DNA of 64,000 bases. It comes from Actinoalloteichus_B caeruleus. GTDB lineage: Bacteria; Actinomycetota; Actinomycetes; Mycobacteriales; Pseudonocardiaceae. A program made the position numbers and the translations under genes. A model generated the notes under the pieces. The model saw only the letters and a list, made by a program, of their open reading frames with translations. It was not told where the DNA came from and did not search any database. Location: assembly GCF_000718005.1 (NCBI RefSeq), contig NZ_JODV01000028.1. The stretch is one strand, 5' to 3'. Below, one piece after another: positions 9,027 to 17,500 of this stretch; position 1 is the first letter of the stretch, and every line of letters starts with the position of its first letter.

Positions 9027-9067
9027 GCGGTCGGCCGTCCGGGGGAACGGTCCAGACGGCCGACCGC
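9027..9067 (-). terminator. Hairpin between monooxygenase and kinase genes
   Basis: A perfect 13-bp stem, GCGGTCGGCCGTC with GACGGCCGACCGC, has a 15-nt loop. It lies 49 nt beyond the stop of the monooxygenase gene and upstream of the kinase start on the same strand. It probably ends the conservon/monooxygenase transcript. There is no U-tract, as is common in actinomycetes. Confidence 0.6.
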
Positions 9068-9115
9068 CCACTACACCGTTCGGAGCAGGACGACCGTGCC
9101 GTCCCGCTCGGCCGG

Positions 9116-10363
9116 CTACGCCGCGTGGGAGCTGGTCACCTCGGCGAGGTAGGAACGCGTCCTGTCGGGATCGAGCAACCAGTTCCGGAAGTCGGCGGTC
9201 CGGTCGAACCCGTTGGCGAAGCGATCGGCCACCTCCGGGTGCTCACCGGCGGCGCCGAGCACCTCCAGCACGTGGGGCGGCGGGGGCGCGAGCATCGCGT
9301 TGGTCCAGGCGGTGACGGTCTCCGCCTCGGCCCAGTAGGACTCGAAGGCGTTCCGCATGAATGCCTCGTCCAGCGGCCCGTCGCCGGCGGCGGTGATGGC
9401 ATCCAGGTACACGGCCGCGCACTTGCTGGCGTTGTTCGACCCCTGCCCGGTGATGGGATCGTTGGCGACGACGACGTCGGCCATGCCGAGCGCGAACCGA
9501 CCGGAGGGCAGTCGCCCGACGGGCTGGCGGACGACCGGCGGGTAACCGCCGACCAGGGTCCCCTTGTGATCGGTCAGCTCCACCCCGCGGGCCCGCTCGT
9601 ACTCCCAGGGGACGTACCGCCGCATGAGCTCGAGCGTCCTGGCGAGGTGGGCGCCCGGGTCGTTGCGCACCTCGGCGAAGCAGTCGAGGGGCCCGCCGGG
9701 GATCCCCTCGAAGAACAGGATGTCGCAGCGGCCGCTGAGGGTCAGGGAGGGCATGACGAACAACTCCCCGATCCCGGGGATGAGGTTGCAGCGCACCGCG
9801 TCGACGTCCGGGTGCTCGGGTCGGGGGCCCAGCCCGTGGACGTAGACGACCGAGAGCGCGCGCTGCGTGGAGGTGTGGCAGGACCGGGCGGCGTCCCGGT
9901 CGAAGAGGTCGACGAGTTCGCCCTTGCCGGCCGCGACGACCGTCAGGTCGAACATCACGGTGAGGGAGTCCAGGTCGGACAGGCTCACCGGGTGGATGAC
10001 CAGGTGACCGCCCGCGCGCTCGAACTCCTCCAGCCAGCCCGCCATCTTCACCCGCTGGTCCACCGACTGCGCCGGCTCGTCCAGCCGGCCGAGCCAGTCG
10101 ATGGCCCGTCCGCCGTCGGGTCCGGCGACCGAGACGCCGAGGCCGTGCACGGTGGGCGCCTGGTCGGCCCAGAAGTCGATACCCAGTTCCCTCTCGTGCG
10201 CCAGGGAGCTGGCGAACATCATCTGGGTGGACATCACCCGACCGTTCCGGATCTCCTCCGGCGTTCTCGCTGACATCAGGGTGACGTCGTAGCCACGACC
10301 CACCAACCCCAACCCCAGTTGCAGCCCGGACTGCCCTGCTCCGACGATGAGTATCCTGCGCAC
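9116..10363 (-). CDS. StyA-like FAD-dependent monooxygenase (copy 1)
   Basis: GTG 10363 has an AAGGAAGG site about 6 nt upstream and opens a 415-aa protein beginning VRRILIVGAGQSGLQLGLGL, an FAD-binding GxGxxG Rossmann start. The body matches the styrene/indole monooxygenase oxygenase component StyA: SVDQRVKMAGWLEEF, DLTVVAAGKGELVDLF, the C-terminal NDPITGQGSNNASKCAA motif and a helical tail. StyA enzymes epoxidise styrene or indole using FADH2 supplied by a separate reductase (StyB); none is encoded here. It is clearly paralogous to the next gene and lies last in the conservon gene string. The natural substrate is unknown. Confidence 0.85.
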   Translation of the reverse strand: MRRILIVGAGQSGLQLGLGLVGRGYDVTLMSARTPEEIRNGRVMSTQMMFASSLAHERELGIDFWADQAPTVHGLGVSVAGPDGGRAIDWLGRLDEPAQSVDQRVKMAGWLEEFERAGGHLVIHPVSLSDLDSLTVMFDLTVVAAGKGELVDLFDRDAARSCHTSTQRALSVVYVHGLGPRPEHPDVDAVRCNLIPGIGELFVMPSLTLSGRCDILFFEGIPGGPLDCFAEVRNDPGAHLARTLELMRRYVPWEYERARGVELTDHKGTLVGGYPPVVRQPVGRLPSGRFALGMADVVVANDPITGQGSNNASKCAAVYLDAITAAGDGPLDEAFMRNAFESYWAEAETVTAWTNAMLAPPPPHVLEVLGAAGEHPEVADRFANGFDRTADFRNWLLDPDRTRSYLAEVTSSHAA

Positions 10364-10684
10364 AGCGGTTCCTTCCTTGTCCGAGAAAGCCCGGTGGTCT
10401 CTCCCCTGCAACCGGACAGGCACCTGTTCGCCGACGTTCGTGACGCCTCGCACCACTCTCCCCGAGTGGACGCGAGCCGCCACCCCCCGATGAGGTGAAA
10501 CCGGGCCACCGCGCGCTCGGGCGGCGGCCCGTCGAGTCCTCCTTCGCCAGATCTCCGTCCCGGGGGTCCGACCGCCCACCCGGCCGGACCCACACCAGCA
10601 CACCCGCCCCCGGTGGGGCGGGAAATCCTCCCGACACGCCCGCACGGCTCCCCGACCGCGCCCGGACGAGTGGTCGCGGCGGTC
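10364..10684. other. Spacer between the two monooxygenase genes
   Basis: These 321 nt lie between the two same-strand StyA-like genes. No convincing gene, promoter or terminator is visible. The spacing leaves open whether copy 1 has its own promoter. Confidence 0.3.
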
Positions 10685-11920
10685 TCAGGCCGCCGGTTGC
10701 CCGAGCGAGGCCAGGTAGGCCCTGGCCTTGTCCTCCTCGAACAGGAAGTTCGTGTAGTCCTCGGGGTTGTTGAAGCCGTTCGTGATCCGGTCGCCGACGG
10801 CGGGATTCGTGTTACCGGCGGCGAGGACCTCGAGCACGTGCGGTTCCGGCGGGGCCAGCAGGGTGTTCGACCAGCGCGTGGAGAACTGGGCGTACTCCCA
10901 GTACCGCTCGAAGGTGGCGGTCATGAACTCCTCGTCGAACGGGCGGTCGCCGTGCTCGACGATGCTGGTCAGGTAGGACGCGGCGCACTTGCTCGCGTTG
11001 TTCGCTCCCTGGCCGGCGATCGGGTCGTTGACCACGACGACGTCCGCCATCCCCAGCACCGCACCGCCGGAGGGGAGCCGACCGACGGGCTTGCGGACCA
11101 TCGGGTTGACCCGACCCGTCAGGTTCGACCGCTCGTCGGTGATCCGCACTCCCGCGAACCTGTCGCGCTCCCACGGCGCGTACTCCTCGAACAGCGCGAC
11201 GGTGCGGTCGAGCTGTTCCCGGGGCCCCGGCGAGTCCCCGAAGCGGTCCAGCGGCCCCCCGGGGATCGCCGACACGTAGAGGATGTCGCAGGGACCGGTG
11301 TGCGTGAGGCCGGGCATGATGTACAGCTCGCCGTGCCCACCGATGAGGTTGATCCCGATGATGGTGATGTCGGGGTCCTCGGGCGCCAGCCCGTGGGTGT
11401 AGACGATGGCCACGGACCGCTGGGGGCCGGTGAACCGCGACCGGGTCGGGTCGCGGTCGAACATGTCGACCAGCTCACCCCGCCCGGCCGCCACGATCGT
11501 CAGGTCGTAGAGCCGGGCGAGCCCGTCCAGGTCGGACACGGAGGCGGGGTGGATGATGACGTTGCCGCCGCGATCCTGGAACATCTCCAGCCAGGTCGCC
11601 ATCTTCACCCGCTGGTCCACCGACTGGGCGTAGGCGCTGAAGTCGCCGTGCCAGTTCACGAACCGGGTCCCGTCCGGCGCGGTGGCCGAGAGGTGTTTGC
11701 GTTTGATCTGGGGCGTCTCCGGCTCCCAGAGGTTCAACCCGTGGTCCCGCTCGTGTTGGAGGGCGGTGTCGAACATGACCTGGGTGGAGGTGACCCTGGC
11801 GTTCCGTATCTCCTCCGGCGTGCGGGCGGAGATCACGGTGACCTCGTAGTCCTGCTCCTGGAGGCTCAGTGCCAGTTGTAAGCCCGACTGCCCACTGCCC
11901 ACGATAAGAATTCTGCGCAT
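10685..11920 (-). CDS. StyA-like FAD-dependent monooxygenase (copy 2)
   Basis: ATG 11920 aligns with the start of copy 1; an in-frame GTG at 11929 is the alternative, and GGGGAAAGTGGAG lies just upstream. The product is 411 aa, starting MRRILIVGSGQSGLQLALSL. It shares with copy 1 the SARTPEEIRNARV segment, QSVDQRVKMATWLEMF, DLTIVAAGRGELVDMF, IPGGPLDRFG and NDPIAGQGANNASKCAA. It lies 49 nt downstream of the conservon GTPase with no terminator seen, so it is probably co-transcribed with it. Many conservons end in a cytochrome P450; here two flavin monooxygenases occupy that place. Confidence 0.87.
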   Translation of the reverse strand: MRRILIVGSGQSGLQLALSLQEQDYEVTVISARTPEEIRNARVTSTQVMFDTALQHERDHGLNLWEPETPQIKRKHLSATAPDGTRFVNWHGDFSAYAQSVDQRVKMATWLEMFQDRGGNVIIHPASVSDLDGLARLYDLTIVAAGRGELVDMFDRDPTRSRFTGPQRSVAIVYTHGLAPEDPDITIIGINLIGGHGELYIMPGLTHTGPCDILYVSAIPGGPLDRFGDSPGPREQLDRTVALFEEYAPWERDRFAGVRITDERSNLTGRVNPMVRKPVGRLPSGGAVLGMADVVVVNDPIAGQGANNASKCAASYLTSIVEHGDRPFDEEFMTATFERYWEYAQFSTRWSNTLLAPPEPHVLEVLAAGNTNPAVGDRITNGFNNPEDYTNFLFEEDKARAYLASLGQPAA

Positions 11921-11969
11921 CGACTCCACTTTCCCCGAACCGTCTCGGTGCCGACCACGACGAGCCCCT

Positions 11970-12551
11970 TCACCCGGTCACTGCCAGCGCGTGCTTGATC
12001 GCCTCGGTCAGCACACCCCTCGCGTCGACGCCCTCCCGGGCGTCGCAGTTCACGATCGGGACGTTCGGGCCGACGGCGAGCGCCTCCCGAACCTCCTCCA
12101 GCGGGTAGACCGGTGCGTCGTCGAACTGGTTCACCGCGATGATGAAGGGGACGTCGCAGTCGTTCTCGAAGTAGTTCACGGCCGGGAAGCAGTCGGAGAG
12201 CCGCCGGGTGTCCACCAGGATCACCGCGCCGAGCGCGCCCCGGACGAGGTCGTCCCACATGAACCAGAACCGGGGCTGTCCCGGGGTGCCGAACAGGTAC
12301 AGCACCAGCTCCGAGTCCAGGGTGATCCGCCCGAAGTCCATGGCGACGGTCGTGGTGGTCTTGTCCGGCGTCTCCTCCAGGTCGTCGACCGGGGCGCTGA
12401 CCTCCGTCATCAGCGCTTCGGTGCTGAGAGTCGGCACCTCCGACACCGATCCGACGAAGGTCGTCTTGCCGACCCCGAATCCCCCGGCGATGACGATCTT
12501 CGCGGAGATCGCCGAGGCGCCGTCGCCCTCAGGAGATGGTCTGTAGCCCAC
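11970..12551 (-). CDS. cvnD: Conservon GTPase (CvnD-like)
   Basis: GTG 12551 lies inside the end of the DUF742 gene (23-nt overlap), so translation is probably coupled. The 193-aa small GTPase has the P-loop GGFGVGKTT (23-31), a TTTTVAMDFGRI switch region, FGTPGQPRFWFMWDDLVRG and the base-recognition-like VNQFDD. This matches the MglA/Gtr-like GTPase that ends Streptomyces conservons. In studied cases (such as cvn9) the four proteins form a membrane-associated complex resembling a eukaryotic GPCR system. Confidence 0.93.
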   Translation of the reverse strand: MGYRPSPEGDGASAISAKIVIAGGFGVGKTTFVGSVSEVPTLSTEALMTEVSAPVDDLEETPDKTTTTVAMDFGRITLDSELVLYLFGTPGQPRFWFMWDDLVRGALGAVILVDTRRLSDCFPAVNYFENDCDVPFIIAVNQFDDAPVYPLEEVREALAVGPNVPIVNCDAREGVDARGVLTEAIKHALAVTG

Positions 12552-12885
12552 GAAGCACCCTTTCGAGCAGGTCTCGTTGGTCTTGCTCGCTGTCGATACT
12601 GGTCGCGTGCACCCGCACCCGGCCCTGGTCGCTGAGGTCGCAGACCAGCACCCGGACGACGCCGAGCGGAAGCTTGAGCCTGGTGGAGATCTCGGCGACG
12701 GACTGCCGGCTGCGGCAGAGCTCGTAGATCCGCCAGGACTCGGGGATCAGGGTCTTCTCCAGCGCCGGGTCGAACTCCACCACCGAGATGAGAGTCTCCA
12801 GCAGGAGCGGCCGACGGGATCGGGTGCGCCCGCCGGTCACCAGGTACGGCCGGACCCGGGCGCTCTTACGCGAATTGTTGGTCAC
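12529..12885 (-). CDS. cvnC: Conservon DUF742 protein (CvnC-like)
   Basis: GTG 12885 has a GAGGAGC site 6 nt upstream. The 118-aa protein has VRPYLVTGGRTRSRRPLLLETLI and SRQSVAEISTRLKLPLGVVRVLVCDL, the winged-helix-like DUF742 signature. It is the third gene of the conservon. Its partner proteins are the roadblock protein upstream and the GTPase downstream, which overlaps its end. Confidence 0.93.
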   Translation of the reverse strand: MTNNSRKSARVRPYLVTGGRTRSRRPLLLETLISVVEFDPALEKTLIPESWRIYELCRSRQSVAEISTRLKLPLGVVRVLVCDLSDQGRVRVHATSIDSEQDQRDLLERVLRGLQTIS

Positions 12886-12937
12886 GACGCTCCTCGTTCC
12901 TCACGCGTCACCCCGGCACCGGGCCGGCGGGTGACGG

Positions 12938-13363
12938 TCACGAAGTCTTCGCCTCGCTCAGCTCGGTACGCAGTTCGGGGGTGAGCACGTGCGCGGCCTT
13001 CTCCACCAGCAGGGTCATCTGGTAGGCGACCACCTTCATGTCGCACTCGCCGGACGCCAGCACGGTCAGGCACGACCCGTCGCTGACGGACATGATGAAC
13101 AGGTAGCCCCGTTCCATCTTGATGATGGTCTGCTCGCAGGCCCCCTGTTGGAAGAGTCGGGAACTGCCCTGGGCGAGGCTGAGCAGGCCGCTCGACATCG
13201 CCGCGAGCTGTTCGGCGTTCTCGACCGTCAGGTCCTTCGACGCGGTGAGCAACAGGCCGTCGACGGAGACGACCACCGCGTGGGTGACCCCGGGGACCTG
13301 GTCGACGAAGTCGTTGACCAGCCAGGCGAGGTCCTGCGCCTCATTACTCGATGGACGACTCAT
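12938..13363 (-). CDS. cvnB: Conservon roadblock/LC7 protein (CvnB-like)
   Basis: ATG 13363 overlaps the stop of the kinase gene (ATGA), so translation is coupled. The 141-aa protein is a roadblock/LC7 fold: AQDLAWLVNDFVDQVPGVTHAVVVSVDGLLLTAS, then MSSGLLSLAQGSSRLF and a hydrophobic sheet. In the conservon model it acts on or anchors the GTPase. It is the second gene of the four-gene set. Confidence 0.93.
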   Translation of the reverse strand: MSRPSSNEAQDLAWLVNDFVDQVPGVTHAVVVSVDGLLLTASKDLTVENAEQLAAMSSGLLSLAQGSSRLFQQGACEQTIIKMERGYLFIMSVSDGSCLTVLASGECDMKVVAYQMTLLVEKAAHVLTPELRTELSEAKTS

Positions 13364-15093
13364 GTCAGCCCGTCCCGCTCCTTCGTAGTGGGGTTCACTG
13401 GTTCGCCCGCGAGGGCGGTGTCGTCCTGCGCGAGGTCCGACGGGGAGTCCGAGGTCCGGAGGTCGGCGTCCCCGGCCGGGGCGGCGGACTGGGTGGCGCG
13501 TGCGGCGCGCGGGGTGCGTGACTGGCGGCGCGCCGGGGCCGACCGCTCCGGCTCCGGCGTGGTGGTGGGGGCCGGGCCCGGATCGGCGGGCGTCGCGGTG
13601 ACGCTCTCCCCTCCGGCCCCGGTCTCCGTCGCCGGCGGGGTGGGCTCCGCCGCCGCGGTCTCCTTCCTGGCGGCGTCCTGCCCGAGTTCGAACCCGTCCA
13701 GGGCGTCGTGCAGGGCCTTGGCCGACTGGGCCGACGAGGTCCGCTCGGTCGCCGGCCGGGGGCTCTGCTCCGTGGTGGGCGCGCGGCGGGGGGCGCGCTT
13801 GGGCAGACCACCACTGGTGGTGCCGCTCACCTCGGTTCCGCTGGTGGCGGTCGGCTTCGCGCCGGAGGTCCGGGGAGGGGTCGAGGAGGCGGGTGTCCTG
13901 GTGGGGAGCGGGCTGGCCCCGGCGGTGCGCACCGAGCCCCGGTCGGGGGCCGTGGGGGTCCGGCCGGGCAGCGGCGGCCGCTGGGGGTGCGGCTCGGCGA
14001 CGGGTCGCCTGCTCGCGGGCGCGACGATCCGGCTGCTGGTGGGGCTGCTCGCGGGCCGGGCCCTGACGAGGCGGTCCGGGAGCACCACGCTGGCGGTCGT
14101 GCCCTCGCCGGGGCGGGACCGCAGGCTCACCCGGATGCCGTGCCGGTGGGCCAGCCGGCTGACCACGTAGAGGCCCATGTGCCGCGCCACGCTGGCGTCG
14201 AGCAGCGGGGTTCCGGCGAGGCGGGCGTTGAGCCTGGTCAGCCGCTCCGGGGGCAGTCCGATCCCCGGGTCCTGCACCTGGAGCCGCAACTCGCCGTTGG
14301 CGCCGGCCGGGGACGAGACGACCACGGCCGCCTCCCTCGGGGAGTTCGCGGCCGCGTTGTCCAGCAACTCGGCCAACAGGTGGCTGACGTCGTTGGCGGC
14401 GGCGCCGACGAGTTGGACGTCCGGCATGGTCTCGGTCCTGACCCGGTGGTAGCTGGCGATCTCCGAGGTCGCGGCGCGAACGACGTCGATGAGGGGGACC
14501 GGACCGTAGTGCGGGGTGTCGCTGTCCTTGCCGGCCAGGACGAGCAGGTTCTCGCCGTTGCGCCGCATGCGGGTGGCGAGGTGGTCGATCTGGTAGAGGA
14601 ACTCCAGCTGTTCGGGGTTCTCCTCCCGTTCCTCCGCCTGTTCCACCCGCTGGAGAAGCAACTCGACCAGGGTCAGATCACGCAGCGCCAGGCTGGCCAG
14701 CACGCTCGGAAGGAGCTCCCTGGACTCGGTCGGGGGTTGCGGCTGTTGGGGCGCCGGGCCGTCCACGACCCGCCGCCAGAACCGTCGAGCCTCGTCGACG
14801 GCGCGCATGCGCCAGTGCGGGAAGCGTTCGGCTGCCTCCCGCCACGCGGGAACCGCACGCGCCAGTGGCCCGCCGGCCTCTGGTCGAGCACGCCGCGGAT
14901 CACGCCGCGAGGCGGGCGAAGGAGACTGTGCCAAGGGAGAAATCTCCTTATCACGAAGAATCGGATCCGCGAAGACGTCGTCACGGGCCGGCGGTCGAGG
15001 CTCCGCGACCGGAACCCGGCGCGCGTACCGGTCGTCATTCCGGAACGCCGTCTTCAATATTCCAGCTATTCGTGCCACTGCGGCGGCGAGCAT
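13360..15093 (-). CDS. cvnA: Conservon histidine kinase-like protein (CvnA-like), lacking membrane helices
   Basis: The kinase core is clear: dimerisation helix LEFLYQIDHLATRMRRNGENL with His171, N-box ELLDNAAANSP (Asn246), G-box DPGIGLPPERL and RPGEGTTASVVLP. A Pro/Ala/Thr-rich tail of about 230 aa follows from residue 340. Typical CvnA proteins begin with membrane helices and an extracellular sensor, but none are seen here, so this version looks cytosolic. The start is uncertain: ATG 15093 has no ribosome site and the first 80 codons are not domain-like. Its stop overlaps cvnB by 4 nt. Confidence 0.85.
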   Translation of the reverse strand: MLAAAVARIAGILKTAFRNDDRYARRVPVAEPRPPARDDVFADPILRDKEISPLAQSPSPASRRDPRRARPEAGGPLARAVPAWREAAERFPHWRMRAVDEARRFWRRVVDGPAPQQPQPPTESRELLPSVLASLALRDLTLVELLLQRVEQAEEREENPEQLEFLYQIDHLATRMRRNGENLLVLAGKDSDTPHYGPVPLIDVVRAATSEIASYHRVRTETMPDVQLVGAAANDVSHLLAELLDNAAANSPREAAVVVSSPAGANGELRLQVQDPGIGLPPERLTRLNARLAGTPLLDASVARHMGLYVVSRLAHRHGIRVSLRSRPGEGTTASVVLPDRLVRARPASSPTSSRIVAPASRRPVAEPHPQRPPLPGRTPTAPDRGSVRTAGASPLPTRTPASSTPPRTSGAKPTATSGTEVSGTTSGGLPKRAPRRAPTTEQSPRPATERTSSAQSAKALHDALDGFELGQDAARKETAAAEPTPPATETGAGGESVTATPADPGPAPTTTPEPERSAPARRQSRTPRAARATQSAAPAGDADLRTSDSPSDLAQDDTALAGEPVNPTTKERDGLT

Positions 15094-15169
15094 AGCATGA
15101 TCAAGATGCCAGTATGAATAGCCCGGGGCGAGTGAGCCGATAGGAGGATTCCGCTAACCCCAGAGTTAC

Positions 15170-15181
15170 TTGAAGCTTCAA
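15170..15181. promoter_or_regulatory. Palindrome upstream of the conservon
   Basis: A perfect 12-bp palindrome, TTGAAGCTTCAA, lies about 77 nt upstream of the proposed cvnA start in a less GC-rich stretch. It could be an operator for the conservon operon. This is inference from position and symmetry only. Confidence 0.3.
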
Positions 15182-16067
15182 CTTCGCTCTCCGTACCTCC
15201 GAACGGCGCAAGCCCACCGACCGGTCCGCTTCGGACAGTGACAGTGACGGGCCGAACAGCCGGCGCCCCCCGCCTCGGTCGCCCCGGCCCCGTCAGCACC
15301 GCCACCTGCGCATCCCACCCCCGATCCGGAGTGGACGCACCGGCGCGACGCCACCCCCACCCCGCCGCCCACGCGCCCGACAACCCCGCTCCGACCCGGG
15401 CGAACGAGTGGGCGACCGGGCCGTGGACAACCTCCCACTCACGCGAACGGCTCAGAAGAAAACGGAGGTTTACATCACACTCAGGTAACACGCGCTCATT
15501 CTGGATTACCTCGGGATGCTCACCGGAATTCGCCGCACGCTCCGTGAGTGCGGCTGATAAGAAGACCGGCGGCACGGGCGTGGCCCCACCATCGGCCAGC
15601 CGGGGATTGCCGACCACGACTACCCGCGCCGCCTGTCACGGCCCGTATTCGCGCGCCCGCCCGGCGGCGGTTCGGATTCCGCCTCCGCGTGAAGCCCACG
15701 TGCCGCTCGCCTCGGCGCGGCCGGGGCGGGATTCCGTGGAGAGGCCTCGAGCGACGGGCCGCCTGCCCACGCGCACCGCGACGGACGGCGTCGGGGGCCC
15801 AACCCGCGTCGCCGCGAGGGGTACCCGCCGATCCCTCCCCCGCCGCTCCGCCGGTCCGCACCACCGGTGCTCGGGTCCTGTTCGCCCGCCCCGGCTCGCT
15901 CCTGGTCGTCCCTGCCCTCCCACCCCGGTTCCCCCGAGGGGACGCCGCGAGCCGTCGAGGAGACCGTCGACGGGCCCAGGCACACGAACACCGCGTCCCC
16001 ACCGCACGGCGCCGTTGCCCGGCCGGTCAGGTCCACCCGCTCCCTGACGAGCCCTCCGAGGACGCCG
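15182..16067. other. Long intergenic region, no gene supported
   Basis: Between the conservon and the channel remnant there is almost 0.9 kb without a recognisable gene. Positions 15430-15560 are less GC-rich and may hold the conservon promoter. Frames on both strands across 15560-16060 are open, but they are Arg/Pro-rich and resemble no family I know. Confidence 0.4.
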
Positions 16068-16833
16068 TCACCCTCGTCCTCGTCGTCGGGTCACCCGAAC
16101 CACCCCAGTGGTTCCCCGTCCCGGGGGGCCCGCCTGGCGCCGGGTTGCCCGGAAGCTGGCGACCAGCCGGGCGAGCAGGGTCGCGAGGAAGACCTGCCCG
16201 GCGAACGCCTCCATCACCGCCAGCCCCCGACCGAAGGGCTCGGCCGCGGTGAGGTCGCCGTAGCCCAGGGTCGTCAGCGTCGTGAAGCTGAAGTACTGGA
16301 GGGCGCCCGGTTCCCCGGATCCGGACCCGACGAGGAACGGACCGTCCCCGAACTGGTCGAGGGCCTGGTAGCAGGCGGCGAAGAACAGGCCGATGACCAG
16401 GTAGGCGCTCAGCGCGCCGAAGATCGTCGTCACCGTGACGACCTGGTGGGAGAGGACGCGCCGGACGACGACGAGCACCACCACGAGGAGCAGGGCCGCG
16501 ATCCACAGGTTGAGGACGCCGAGCCCGGCCCGCCGCTGGTCGGCGAGCAGCAGAACGGTGACGGCGCGCCCACGAGGTCCGCAGCGTGACCAGCACCGTG
16601 ACGAGGAAGAGCGGCACCCGCGAGGCGGTCGCCCAACCGCCCTCGGTCACCGCGCCGAGCAGGTAGCCGCCCACCAGCAACCCGAACACCAGTCCGTACC
16701 GGTCCCGGTGGTCGTCGCTCCAGCCCGAGGAGCCGGCCGGGCCCCCCGCACGGGACCGAGCACCGCCGCGCCCCGGCTGACGCAGCCCGAACGCCTCGGT
16801 CCACCCGCCCCGGGACGCTGCTGGCCGCCTCAC
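16068..16833 (-). pseudogene. Two-helix potassium channel, frameshifted
   Basis: The 5' part, from about GTG 16833, encodes DRYGLVFGLLVGGYLLGAV and LVTVLVTLRTSWARR. Near 16562-16574 the homology moves to another frame: VTVLLLADQRRAGLGVLNLW, then two helices flanking the pore sequence TLTTLGYGDLTA, a classical K+ selectivity filter (TxGYGD). The pieces together resemble actinobacterial ion-channel (Ion_trans_2) proteins. The first part also seems short by one helix, so deletion and frameshift are both likely. Whether the 3' part alone is translated from GTG/ATG codons near 16484 is unknown. Confidence 0.65.
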
Positions 16834-17181
16834 CGCCGCCCGCCCGGCCCCGCTCCCCGTGCCGTTCCGGCCGGGCGGGACGTGCCCCCGACCGGACCGG
16901 GCTCCACCCCCCACCGACACCGCCGCTCCCTCCGACTCCCGCCGCTCCTGACTACCGCAGCGGGTCGAGGCCGGCTCGCCCGATCACACCGAGGGATGAG
17001 ACCGGCCTACCGGCCCGGTCGGGCCCGAGCGCCGCCCCGGGCCAGCACCTCGAACCGCGCGACGGTGGGACCGGCACCGCGGCCGGCGACGGCACGGCCT
17101 CAGACATCGGCGGACGGCACGGCGGACCTCCCGCCGAACCTCCTCCGCCGGGTCGGGTCAGCCGGGTCACGAGAAAACTGG
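16834..17181. other. Intergenic region, nothing recognised
   Basis: These roughly 350 nt upstream of the RNA candidate contain no supported gene. Open frames are Arg/Pro/Ala-rich and match no family. The stretch 17150-17215 is less GC-rich and leads into the promoter. Confidence 0.35.
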
Positions 17182-17211
17182 TTGCGACCTTGCCGGTCCC
17201 CGACCTAGTCT
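17182..17211 (+). promoter_or_regulatory. Sigma70-type promoter for the structured RNA
   Basis: TTGCGA (17182-17187) and TAGTCT (17206-17211) are separated by 18 nt. This is a plausible -35/-10 pair that would start transcription around 17218, only a few nt before the 16S-complementary element. Confidence 0.5.
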
Positions 17212-17217
17212 CGCCGT

Positions 17218-17500
17218 ACACGAGAAAGGAGGTGGTCCAGCAGTGAAGAGCTCTAGGACTCGTGAGGTGGCTGTCCGCTAGGACCGCCTCGGCAACACCC
17301 ACGCCGGCCCCGCTCGGTGGCGCGTCCACTGACGGGTGAGCGGTCGGCGAATACCAGACAGCTACCCGACCCCTGGAACCCCGAGCCCGTCCTGCTCGGG
17401 CCCATGCGAACCGCATGGGAAGCGTTCCAGGGGTCGCTGTCGTTCTGGGGCATGGTCCGCTCCACCGTCCGAGTGCCCGAGGCGGGCCTCGGGCGGAGAC
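17218..17500 (+). ncRNA. Candidate structured small RNA (possibly Ms1/MTS2823-like)
   Basis: Four structural elements follow the promoter. Stem A is GAGGTGGTCC (17229-17238) with GGACCGCCTC (17281-17290). Stem B is a perfect 13-bp helix at 17367-17379 and 17424-17436. It encloses two perfect 7-bp hairpins (17380-17400 and 17401-17419), forming a three-way junction. Last is an 8-bp GC-rich hairpin, GCCCGAGG-CGGG-CCTCGGGC (17475-17494), that could end the RNA. Length is about 280 nt. An ssd remnant follows directly. From memory, mycobacterial MTS2823/Ms1 (about 300 nt, binds core RNA polymerase) and Streptomyces scr3559 lie near ssd, so homology is possible but unproven. The ATPase frame at 17253-20030 runs antisense to it. 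Confidence 0.5.
17243..17281 (+). CDS. 12-codon mini-ORF behind an extended Shine-Dalgarno
   Basis: AGAAAGGAGGTGGTCC (17223-17238) matches 15 of 16 positions of the complement of the usual actinobacterial 16S rRNA 3' end. GTG 17243 follows GGAGGT by about 9 nt and encodes VKSSRTREVAVR before TAG 17279-17281. The pairing strength and spacing suggest real translation, or a 16S-like mimic in an RNA. Its ribosome site is half of stem A of the RNA candidate, so access could be structure-dependent. Product function is unknown. Confidence 0.35.
   Translation: MKSSRTREVAVR

Noticed and set aside
15430..15560. AT-richer stretch considered as a tRNA gene or riboswitch
   Set aside because: No cloverleaf arms, T-loop or known aptamer motifs could be found; it is better explained as promoter DNA.
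15238..16047. Possible gene in the conservon upstream region
   Set aside because: Open frames exist on both strands, but none has a good start with a ribosome site or any family similarity.
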